Positions 57,273 to 64,000 of a stretch of DNA of 64,000 nt are shown piece by piece. Both the position numbers and the translations under genes were made by a program. This DNA comes from Mesorhizobium sp. L2C084A000 (GTDB lineage Bacteria > Pseudomonadota > Alphaproteobacteria > Rhizobiales > Rhizobiaceae): assembly GCF_000502875.1 (NCBI RefSeq), contig NZ_AYWX01000003.1:81917-145916 (forward strand), in the 5' to 3' direction. The notes under the pieces were generated by a model, which was not told the origin of the DNA, made no database searches, and worked only from the letters and a program-made list of their open reading frames with translations. Position 1 is the first letter of the stretch; every line of letters begins with the position of its first letter.

Positions 57273-58394
57273 TCAATTCACATTTCGGACAAAACGATTG
57301 GCGAATTTCAACAGCCACGTGACGAACACGACGATGATCACCAGATAGGCCATCGCCAGCATGGTTCCGTAGCCGACATTCGAACGGTCGCGATATTCGC
57401 GGTAGATGAAGCTCGACACGGAATCGGTGGCGCCGCCCGGGCCGCCCGACGTCACCGTGATGATGATGTCGGCAAGCTTCAGCTTGAAGATGATGCGCAG
57501 GATCACCGCCGTCACCGACACCGGCAGCATCAGCGGAAAAGTGACCTGCCAGAAGGTCTGCCACGCACTGGCGCCGTCGACGCGTGCGGCTTCGAGCACC
57601 TCGCGCGACATCGCCTGCAGCCCGGCCAGCAGCATGATCATCATGAACGGAATGAAGGTCCAGGCATCCAGTATCATGATCGATATGCGCGCGATGATCG
57701 GGTCGGAGAAGAAGGCCGGATTTTCCCAGCCGAGATGGCGCGCCAGCGTTGCGGCCGGTCCGAACCGGTATTCCATCAGCGACTTGCCGATCATCCACGA
57801 CACGGCGACCGGCGACAGCATCAGCGGCATCAGGAAGACGACGCGGAAGAATTTTCGCGCCCGGATCTGGGCGTTGAGGAGCAGCGCCAGGCCGAAGGCG
57901 ATGACATATTCGACCGCCACCGCCAGCACATAGAGCACCATGTTGAACAGCGCGTTGCGGTAGTAGGGATCGGCCAGCATCTGCCAGAAATTGTCGAGCC
58001 CGTTGAACTTGCGGCCACTGAAGGAACTGAGGTTCCAGTCGGTGAGAGCGATGTAGAATCCGAACAGCGTCGGGAAGATCACCATGGCGATGGTGAACAG
58101 CAGCGCCGGCAGCAGGAACAGGGCACGTTGGCCGTCCTCGCCGCGCGTCAGCACCTGGCCGACGCCGATCGCCACGCCCCACAGAACATAGGCATAGACG
58201 ACGGGGCGCCAGGTCTCGAAGCCGATCGTATCGGCGCTGCCCTTGTAGAGGATTTCCAGCACGATGACCGCCAGCAGGCCAAGCGTCGCAACGGCCATCA
58301 GCGCCCAGCCGAGCCGCTTGCGGCCTGGAGAGATCAGATCGGAAGGGCCGGCATCTGCCGGCCACTGGTTCGCGGTCGAAGTCTGGTCAGCCAC
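57273..58394 (-). CDS. Carbohydrate ABC transporter permease, MalF family
   Basis: A 373-residue CUT1 permease. An N-terminal extension with two extra membrane segments precedes the core (FLLPALLFTIAMVIFPTLFGFYIALTDWNLSSFSGRKFNGLDNFWQML). The EAA loop is LEAARVDGASAWQTFWQVTFPLMLP. It probably pairs with the MalG-like subunit and with the ATPase encoded divergently at 60437. Confidence 0.92.
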   Translation of the reverse strand: MADQTSTANQWPADAGPSDLISPGRKRLGWALMAVATLGLLAVIVLEILYKGSADTIGFETWRPVVYAYVLWGVAIGVGQVLTRGEDGQRALFLLPALLFTIAMVIFPTLFGFYIALTDWNLSSFSGRKFNGLDNFWQMLADPYYRNALFNMVLYVLAVAVEYVIAFGLALLLNAQIRARKFFRVVFLMPLMLSPVAVSWMIGKSLMEYRFGPAATLARHLGWENPAFFSDPIIARISIMILDAWTFIPFMMIMLLAGLQAMSREVLEAARVDGASAWQTFWQVTFPLMLPVSVTAVILRIIFKLKLADIIITVTSGGPGGATDSVSSFIYREYRDRSNVGYGTMLAMAYLVIIVVFVTWLLKFANRFVRNVN

Positions 58395-58482
58395 AAATCT
58401 CGCCCGTTTGAAGGCTCTCGAGGAGCCGGAGCCGGTCTAAAGTGGTCCGGCGTTGCCGCCGGACCACGGTTCATAGGCCAGC

Positions 58483-60147
58483 CTACATGCCGAGCGAAGC
58501 TTTGTAGAGCTTGATCTGGTTGTCGCGGCCGATCTGGTCGGTCAGCTTCTCCCAGGCCGCCGCGATGGCGTCGGCGCCTTCCTGCGCCTTCATCTTGCCG
58601 GCGAAAGTGTTGGCCAGGATGTCCTCGGCGGCGCTGTAGTACTGGAAGATGCCGGGGATGCGTGGCTCAATTGCAGCGTTCGGATGATTGTAGCTGTCGG
58701 ATTCCGACTTGAGGTAGGAGGTGATGAACGCCTCGTCGTAGCCGGCCGCCACCCATTCGGGAATGTCGAAATGCGAGTTGCGGTAAGGCTGGAAGCCCGA
58801 TGGATACATCGCCGTCCAGATCGACAGGTCCTTGCCGCCGAGATGCGCGGCAGCGGACCAGGCCGCCTTCTTCTTCTTTTCGTCGGCATCGACGCGGGCC
58901 ATGACATAGACGCCCCAGCCGAGATAGGCGCAGTTGGGCGCATAGTTCGGGCCGCTGGCGAGCTTGTCCCAGGCGCCGGTCTTCGCATTGTAGACATCGT
59001 CCGAGCCCGGCAGGATCGAGAAGCCGGTGACGTCGCCGACGACGGAAGAGTCGTTGGTCTTGACGTTGGAGCCGACGTCGCCCCACCAGGTGACCATCGA
59101 GCCGGTGCCGGCCAGGAACTGCTGGAAGGCGGTCGTGTTCGGATCGGCGTTGATCTGGTCGGCGGGTTCGGACGGCAGCGCGTCGATGACGTCCTGGATG
59201 GCGCGCACCCAGGCCGGATTGTTGACGCGCGGCTTCATCGTGTCGGCGTCGAACAGCCAGGCCTTGTCGTCCGGATGCTTGGCATAGGCGCTAGCGCGGC
59301 TGCCGAGGAAATAGAAGCCGAAACCACCCCACGCCTTGGGCGCGTCGAGATAGCCAAAGACGTCCTGGTCCTTGAGTTTCTTTCCCTTGAGGAACTTCGT
59401 CACCGCCTGGACCTGCTGCCAGGTCTTCGGCACGCCCCATTCACCTTCGCCGCCGCCGTCCTTCCAGGCCTTGGCGAGGTCGGCATCGGTAAACACGTCG
59501 GTGCGGTAGTTGAAATTGTGCGCGTCGCCGTCGACGGTCACGCGGTATTGCTTGCCGTCCCAGGTGCCGACCGGCGGCTGCAGATAGGCCACGACGTCCT
59601 TCATGTCGATCTGGTCCTTGACCCAATCCGGCATTTCCGAGGTCAGGCCCTTGCCGCAGACATCGCCTTCGAACGGCGCGCCCATCTCGATGATGTCGAA
59701 ATCGACGGTGCCGGTGGCGATCGACTGCTGCAGGCGGGCGTTGTAGTCGGCCTGCGCCAGGTCGATCCAGTTGATCTTGGCGCCGGTATAGGTCTCCCAT
59801 GGCTTCAGGAAGCCGCGGAACAGCACATTGTGCAGGTTCTGGTTGTTGAGACCCATGAAGGTCAGCTCGACGCCGGCGAATTCGCCTTCCTTGACGTTGG
59901 CCTTGGTCGCCTCGAGGCAGAGTTCACCGACCTTCTGGAAATCGGCGTCCGTCGGCTGGCCTTTGCCGACGCCGGGGATCTGCAGGATTTTGGAGCGCAA
60001 TTCGCTTGCCGCGGAGGCCGGTCGCGTCAAGGCGCCAAGTCCGGCGCCGGATGCGGCTGCGATCGCGGCCATGCTGGCCGCGCCCTTCAATATGTCGCGC
60101 CTTGTGGCGCCGGCACGAACCAGTTTCTCGTAAAGACCCGTTCTCAT
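58483..60147 (-). CDS. Tat-exported sugar ABC transporter substrate-binding protein
   Basis: A 554-residue family 1 solute-binding protein, longer than the usual 420-450. The N-terminus has a twin-arginine motif (TRRDILKGA, Arg16-Arg17) and the signal end LTRPASA, so it is probably exported folded through Tat. The binding fold is seen in INWIDLAQADYNARLQQSIATGTVDFDIIEMG and MVTWWGDVGSNV. It is the first gene of the operon with the two permeases. The sugar ligand is unknown; the neighbours suggest fucose-like or inositol-like compounds. Confidence 0.9.
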   Translation of the reverse strand: MRTGLYEKLVRAGATRRDILKGAASMAAIAAASGAGLGALTRPASAASELRSKILQIPGVGKGQPTDADFQKVGELCLEATKANVKEGEFAGVELTFMGLNNQNLHNVLFRGFLKPWETYTGAKINWIDLAQADYNARLQQSIATGTVDFDIIEMGAPFEGDVCGKGLTSEMPDWVKDQIDMKDVVAYLQPPVGTWDGKQYRVTVDGDAHNFNYRTDVFTDADLAKAWKDGGGEGEWGVPKTWQQVQAVTKFLKGKKLKDQDVFGYLDAPKAWGGFGFYFLGSRASAYAKHPDDKAWLFDADTMKPRVNNPAWVRAIQDVIDALPSEPADQINADPNTTAFQQFLAGTGSMVTWWGDVGSNVKTNDSSVVGDVTGFSILPGSDDVYNAKTGAWDKLASGPNYAPNCAYLGWGVYVMARVDADEKKKKAAWSAAAHLGGKDLSIWTAMYPSGFQPYRNSHFDIPEWVAAGYDEAFITSYLKSESDSYNHPNAAIEPRIPGIFQYYSAAEDILANTFAGKMKAQEGADAIAAAWEKLTDQIGRDNQIKLYKASLGM

Positions 60148-60191
60148 CGCCTATTTCCTCCCAGAACATCAGTGTGAATAAATCGGCCAAC

Positions 60192-60200
60192 TGTCGGACG
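60192..60200. promoter_or_regulatory. Operator-like motif upstream of the binding-protein gene
   Basis: TGTC-G-GACG, one mismatch from the interrupted palindrome at 54605-54613, 45 bases upstream of the binding-protein start. It is possibly a second site of the same regulator. Confidence 0.3.
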
Positions 60201-60436
60201 CTGGAGCGCCAAGGATGCTCCCCGGTTCGGAAACGAATTAGGCAGGACCCCACCCTGCGTCGATTGAAATTCCCTGCGGATCGGGTACCGACATTTTGAC
60301 CAGCGCCTGCCACTATTCTCACAACCAAACGCCGTGTCAACGAGAGCGGGTTTTTATCTATAAGAGACCGACTTGCCCTGGCAGGTCGCGTTGGGTAGCT
60401 TCTGCGCCTACGGCTAATGGAGCCGATGGGGGAGAT

Positions 60437-61495
60437 ATGGCGCAAGTCGCGATCAGCAAGGTGGCCAAGGCCTTTGGAACGGTCAAGGTTCTGCACGAAG
60501 TCAGCGTCGATATCGCAGACGGACAGTTCGTGGTGCTGGTTGGCCCTTCGGGTTGCGGCAAGTCCACGTTGCTCAGGATGGTGGCTGGGTTGGAGACCGT
60601 CTCCGCCGGCACGATCGCCATCGGCGACCGCGTCGTCAATCATCTGCCGCCGGCCAAGCGCGACATCGCCATGGTGTTCCAGAACTATGCGCTCTATCCG
60701 CACAAGACGGTCGAGCAGAACATGGCCTTTGCCCTCAAGCTCAGGAAAACCGATCCGGCCGTGGTCGCCGAGCGGGTCAAGCGCGCCGCCGATATCCTCG
60801 ACCTCAACCCTTATCTGAAGCGCTATCCCCGCCAGCTTTCCGGCGGCCAGCGCCAGCGCGTGGCCATGGGCCGCGCCATCGTGCGCAATCCGCAAGTGTT
60901 CCTGTTCGACGAGCCGCTCTCCAATCTCGACGCCAAGCTGCGCGTGCAGATGCGCACCGAGATCAAGGAGCTGCACCAGCGGCTGAAGACCACTACCATC
61001 TACGTCACCCACGACCAGATCGAAGCCATGACCATGGCCGACAAGATCGTCGTCATGCGCGACGGCCGCATCGAGCAGGTCGGCGCGCCGCTCGAACTGT
61101 TCGACAGACCGGCCAACCTGTTTGTCGCCGGCTTCATCGGTTCGCCCTCGATGAACCTGCTCAAGGGCGTCATGCGCAAGGGTGCCAGGCCCGGTGTCGA
61201 CATTGCAGGCACGCTGTTCCCGATTGCACCAGGCAATGCAGCGCAGGATGGCCAGGCTGTCGTCTATGGCGTGCGCCCGGAGCATCTCGAGATCCATCCC
61301 GATGGCGTGCCAGCGAAGATTTCGGTGGTCGAGCCGACCGGCTCGGAAACGCTGGTGTTCCTGCGCTTCGGCGACGGCGAGATGGTGGCGCTGTTTCGTG
61401 AGCGGCACGACTTCAAGCCCGGCGACACGCTGACCCTGAAGCCCCGGCTCGATCAGATCCACCTTTTCGACGCAGAGACCGGCAAGCGTCTCTGA
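60437..61495 (+). CDS. Sugar ABC transporter ATP-binding protein (UgpC/MsmK-like)
   Basis: A 352-residue CUT1 ATPase. Walker A is [16 protein letters not shown], signature [16 protein letters not shown], Walker [16 protein letters not shown] and H-loop [10 protein letters not shown]. The C-terminal TOBE/OB domain ([14 protein letters not shown]) is present. ATG 60437 has GGGGGAG upstream. It heads the plus-strand operon with fucU and the kinase gene, divergent from the permease operon it serves. Confidence 0.95.
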   Translation: MAQVAISKVAKAFGTVKVLHEVSVDIADGQFVVLVGPSGCGKSTLLRMVAGLETVSAGTIAIGDRVVNHLPPAKRDIAMVFQNYALYPHKTVEQNMAFALKLRKTDPAVVAERVKRAADILDLNPYLKRYPRQLSGGQRQRVAMGRAIVRNPQVFLFDEPLSNLDAKLRVQMRTEIKELHQRLKTTTIYVTHDQIEAMTMADKIVVMRDGRIEQVGAPLELFDRPANLFVAGFIGSPSMNLLKGVMRKGARPGVDIAGTLFPIAPGNAAQDGQAVVYGVRPEHLEIHPDGVPAKISVVEPTGSETLVFLRFGDGEMVALFRERHDFKPGDTLTLKPRLDQIHLFDAETGKRL

Positions 61496-61516
61496 TCCCA
61501 ACTCACGAGGAATACC

Positions 61517-61969
61517 ATGCTCAAAGGCATCAACCCGCTGCTCAATGCCGACGTGCTGCAGGCATTGCGGGCAATGGGGCATGGCGATGATCTGATCATC
61601 GCCGACACCAATTTTCCGTCCGATTCGGTGGCGCGCCAGACGGCGCTCGGCCGCGTGCTGCGCATCGATGCCTCGGCGGCGCAAGTGGTCAAGGCGGTGC
61701 TGTCGCTCTACCCGCTCGACACATTCGTCGATGATTCGGCCGCACGCATGGAGATTGTCGGCAAGCCGGACGAGATTCCGCCCGTGCAAAGCGAAGTGCA
61801 GAAGGAGGTCGACAACGCCGAGGGCAAGTCGTGGCCGATGATCGCGGTCGAGCGTTATGCTTTCTACGAGCGCGCCAAACAGGCCTATTGCGTGATCCAG
61901 ACAGGTGAGCGCCGCTTCTACGGCTGCTTCGCCTTCCGCAAGGGCGTCGTGCCGCCGGATGCGGAGTAG
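61517..61969 (+). CDS. fucU: L-fucose mutarotase FucU (RbsD/FucU family)
   Basis: A 150-residue sugar mutarotase that interconverts anomers of fucose or a related sugar. The family motifs are MLKGINPLLNADVLQALRAMGHGDDLIIADTNFP (catalytic His in MGHGD) and VERYAFYERAKQAYCVIQTGERRFYGC, which follow E. coli FucU closely and RbsD less so. It lies 21 bases behind the ATPase gene and 4 bases ahead of the kinase gene. The neighbours agree with a sugar-uptake role. Confidence 0.88.
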   Translation: MLKGINPLLNADVLQALRAMGHGDDLIIADTNFPSDSVARQTALGRVLRIDASAAQVVKAVLSLYPLDTFVDDSAARMEIVGKPDEIPPVQSEVQKEVDNAEGKSWPMIAVERYAFYERAKQAYCVIQTGERRFYGCFAFRKGVVPPDAE

Positions 61970-61973
61970 CGGC

Positions 61974-62918
61974 ATGGCTTCGGGCAAGCCGGTCGTCATG
62001 AAGCCGGTCGTCATCCTGGGTGTGTTCGTCGCCGACACCGCCTACAGGGCGCAGCGGCAGCCGCGCATGGGCGAAACCATCCTCGGCACATCCTTCACGC
62101 TGGGGCCGGGCGGCAAGGGCTCGAACCAGGCCGTGGCCGCCGGGAAGCTCGGCGCCGACGTCACCTTCCTCACCCGCCTCGGCGTCGATCCCTTCGCCGA
62201 CATGGCCAGGCAGACCTGGGCGCAGGCGGGCGTCAAGAATGCCGTCATCGACACGCCGGAAAGCTACACCGGTGCCGCCTACATCTTCGTCGAGGAGACC
62301 ACCGGCAACAACGCCATCATCGTCAGCCCCGGTGCCGCCATGCTGATCTCGTCAGCCGATATCGAGGCCAATGCCGGGCTGATCGGCGGTGCCGGCGTCT
62401 TTGTCACCCAACTCGAACAGCCGATCGAAGCAGCCATGCGGGCGCTGGAGATCGCGCGTGGGGCAGGGGTGACGACGATCCTCAATCCGGCCCCCGCGGC
62501 AAAGCTTCCCGACCGCATCTACACGCTCTGCGACTACCTCACACCCAACGAGACCGAGACGGAGGAACTGACCGGGATGAAGGTGTCCTCGGTCGACGAG
62601 GCGCGGCGCGCCGCGGACAGCCTGCTCGAAAAGGGGGTCGGCACGGTCATCGTCACGCTCGGCGACAAGGGCGCGCTTTTGCACTCGAAGACCCGCTCGG
62701 ACCATGTTCCAGCCGTCAGTGCCGGGCCGGTGGCCGAAACCACGGGGGCAGGCGATGCCTTCAATGGCGGGCTTGCCGCAGCACTTTCGAGGGGCGTGGA
62801 GCCGCTGCAAGCGGTGCGCTTCGCCTGTGCCGTCGCTGGCATTTCGGTGACCCGGCCAGGGACCGCGCCGTCAATGCCGACGCTTCGGGAGGTCGAGGCG
62901 CTGCTGGCTGGGGGATAA
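61974..62918 (+). CDS. PfkB-family carbohydrate kinase (ribokinase-like)
   Basis: A 314-residue sugar kinase. The N-terminal signature GPGGKGSNQAVAAGKLGADVTFLTRLG and the C-terminal signature AETTGAGDAFNGGLAAAL with the catalytic Asp are both present, as is NPAPAAKLPD. The N-terminal sugar strand (VFVADTAYRAQRQPRMGETI) differs from ribokinase, so the substrate may not be ribose. ATG 61974 follows the fucU stop with GGAG upstream. It is the last gene of the operon. Confidence 0.88.
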   Translation: MASGKPVVMKPVVILGVFVADTAYRAQRQPRMGETILGTSFTLGPGGKGSNQAVAAGKLGADVTFLTRLGVDPFADMARQTWAQAGVKNAVIDTPESYTGAAYIFVEETTGNNAIIVSPGAAMLISSADIEANAGLIGGAGVFVTQLEQPIEAAMRALEIARGAGVTTILNPAPAAKLPDRIYTLCDYLTPNETETEELTGMKVSSVDEARRAADSLLEKGVGTVIVTLGDKGALLHSKTRSDHVPAVSAGPVAETTGAGDAFNGGLAAALSRGVEPLQAVRFACAVAGISVTRPGTAPSMPTLREVEALLAGG

Positions 62919-62971
62919 GATCGGCTTGGCTGACTGGCCGCTGACGCCGCCTCCGGCCAGTTCTTGAGGCC

Positions 62972-64000
62972 CTATGGTTTTTTCGAACGCAAGCTTGTGG
63001 AGATATTGCGCAGCGGGCCTGTGAAGCGCCAGCTTCTGGACTGATGCAAGGCCGCGACTTGCATCTGGCACGCTTGCAACCTTTGTTCGATCTCGTCCTT
63101 CTCGTTCCTGGCATCCGAAGCGGCGCTCTGCAGCCCGACGCTGCTTTGGTGAGCCGCCTCAAGCGCACTGCGCAACCTTGAGATTTCAGAATGCAATGTC
63201 GCCTTCTCGGCTTCAGCGCTTGCAAGCATCGGTCGGATCGTCTGCACATCCTCCCAGGCAAGGCGCGCTACCAGATCCCCGACGGCACGGCGCATCTGCT
63301 CGCTCCAGGCCCTGGGATCAACGCGCATGAGGCGCGAGTATTCGGATTGTTCCTTGCTGGCGTTCGGTATCCAGACTCGCAAGGCCGAAGGCCACCAGCC
63401 GGCTCTGTCGGCGATATCAAGCAGTGTGGCGAGTTGGGATACTGCGGAGTGCCGTGATTTTTTCCATGCGGCGCTGAAATGCAGGACGGTTGGAACGCGG
63501 CAATAGGTGAAGGGGTTTCGCGGATTCTCGCGCATGATTCGCCGCCACAATTGCCAGTCCCCGGCCGATGCGACGTCTTCGGGCCAGACATCTCGCGACG
63601 GCAGGCAATCGGCCCGATACAGGAAGCAACTGGCGGGTATCGTGTTGCCGACCTCAGTGAACCCCCTGAACTCGTCGGCCAGGTCCAGATTGGTCAGGAA
63701 GGGGGCTGCGATGCCATCGGTGGAAACCCACAGCGCCTGACTGTACGCGATGGCAGCTCCAGTTTTGAGGCCATCCGCCAGGATCTCAAAATGATCCGGA
63801 AACAGGAGGTCGTCATCGGCGGCAAAGCCAATCAGCTCGCCGCGTGCCTCACGCAGCACGATGTTGCGGTTCGCGTAGCCGAAGTTCGGCGCCTTGGGGA
63901 GATCGAAGAAACGAATGCGGCTGTCATGGAAGGCTTCGACCACCTCGGCCGTGCCGGCCGCGCAGCCGTCGCCGACGACCAGCAATTCAAAATCGTCGAC
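62972..64000 (-). CDS. Family 2 glycosyltransferase, 5' end outside the window
   Basis: At least 342 residues, open past position 64000, so the N-terminus and true start are missing. The GT-A core is visible: FELLVVGDGCAAGTAEVVEAFHDSRIRFFDLP, GYANRNIVLREARGELIGFAADDDLLFPDHF (the DDD metal site) and ASAGDWQLWRRIM. The C-terminal third is a coiled coil (SAEAEKATLHSEISRLRSALEAAHQ...), ending in SRSWRFTGPLRN, seen in rhizobial surface-glycan transferases. It converges with the PfkB kinase gene. The acceptor is unknown. Confidence 0.85.
   Translation of the reverse strand, partial: VDDFELLVVGDGCAAGTAEVVEAFHDSRIRFFDLPKAPNFGYANRNIVLREARGELIGFAADDDLLFPDHFEILADGLKTGAAIAYSQALWVSTDGIAAPFLTNLDLADEFRGFTEVGNTIPASCFLYRADCLPSRDVWPEDVASAGDWQLWRRIMRENPRNPFTYCRVPTVLHFSAAWKKSRHSAVSQLATLLDIADRAGWWPSALRVWIPNASKEQSEYSRLMRVDPRAWSEQMRRAVGDLVARLAWEDVQTIRPMLASAEAEKATLHSEISRLRSALEAAHQSSVGLQSAASDARNEKDEIEQRLQACQMQVAALHQSRSWRFTGPLRNISTSLRSKKP

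Noticed and set aside
59924-62038. A 704-codon open frame on the minus strand
   Set aside because: It runs antisense to the sugar ATPase and fucU genes and through the divergent promoter region; its composition is not protein-like.

Overview
The window looks like a chromosomal segment of a Mesorhizobium-like alphaproteobacterium (order Hyphomicrobiales/Rhizobiales). Reasons: high GC outside one short segment, alphaproteobacterial housekeeping blocks (bamE / cytochrome bc1 chaperone / DUF177 / plsX / fabH / ihfA / MerR; rplM-rpsI; clpP-clpX-lon-hupB), a type-2 argC beside an agmatinase gene, DUF2842 and CtaA/Cox15 proteins, and intergenic palindromes of the rhizobial RPE/RIME type. The genus is an inference from gene content, not from a search.

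Layout. 1-2971: three genes of an osmoprotectant ABC importer in the yehYXW arrangement. 3213-5354: a proton-pumping pyrophosphatase. 5622-10993: envelope and lipid housekeeping genes with ihfA, a MerR regulator and a DUF883 anchor. 11376-13594: small exported or regulatory proteins and a YbaK-type tRNA deacylase. 13708-13784: tRNA-Pro(GGG), followed by a visibly lower-GC segment (13969-15946) with an ImmA/IrrE-type metalloprotease and two unknown membrane proteins, probably a small acquired block. 16144-26494: an exopolysaccharide locus (Wzy/ligase-type polymerase, priming phosphoglycosyltransferase, GT4 glycosyltransferase, Wza-like lipoprotein, divergent Wzc/GumC-like copolymerase with a degenerate kinase domain, two acetyltransferase-fold proteins, polysaccharide deacetylase). 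26510-37649: mixed housekeeping (DUF2842, heme A synthase, agmatinase-argC plus a frameshifted aminoglycoside-type kinase, acyltransferase, GDPD, aldo-keto reductase with LysR regulator, ribosomal proteins L13/S9, thioesterase).

37800-46944: metabolic genes, including a tight crotonase / VOC / ATPase / CoA-binding run, O-acetylhomoserine sulfhydrylase, a cytochrome P450, a sarcosine-oxidase-like flavoprotein interrupted by a frameshift, and a PLP decarboxylase. 46994-47584: an exported protein with 22-residue repeats. 47923-53412: proteostasis block clpP, clpX, lon, hupB. 53557-62918: a sugar-utilisation locus made of an L-fucose-dehydrogenase-like aldo-keto reductase, an SIS-domain protein, a creatininase-family hydrolase, a CUT1 ABC importer (two permeases, Tat-exported binding protein, ATPase), FucU mutarotase and a PfkB kinase. 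The last gene is a family 2 glycosyltransferase that runs off the window.

The least explained parts are the low-GC block beside tRNA-Pro, the sugar locus with its unusual SIS + creatininase pair and a shared operator-like motif, the EPS copolymerase without a P-loop, and the crotonase/VOC/ATPase/CoA-binding run. Two genes (about 29190 and 44660) carry frameshifts that are either real decay or assembly errors. No CRISPR array, insertion sequence, rRNA or prophage was seen.
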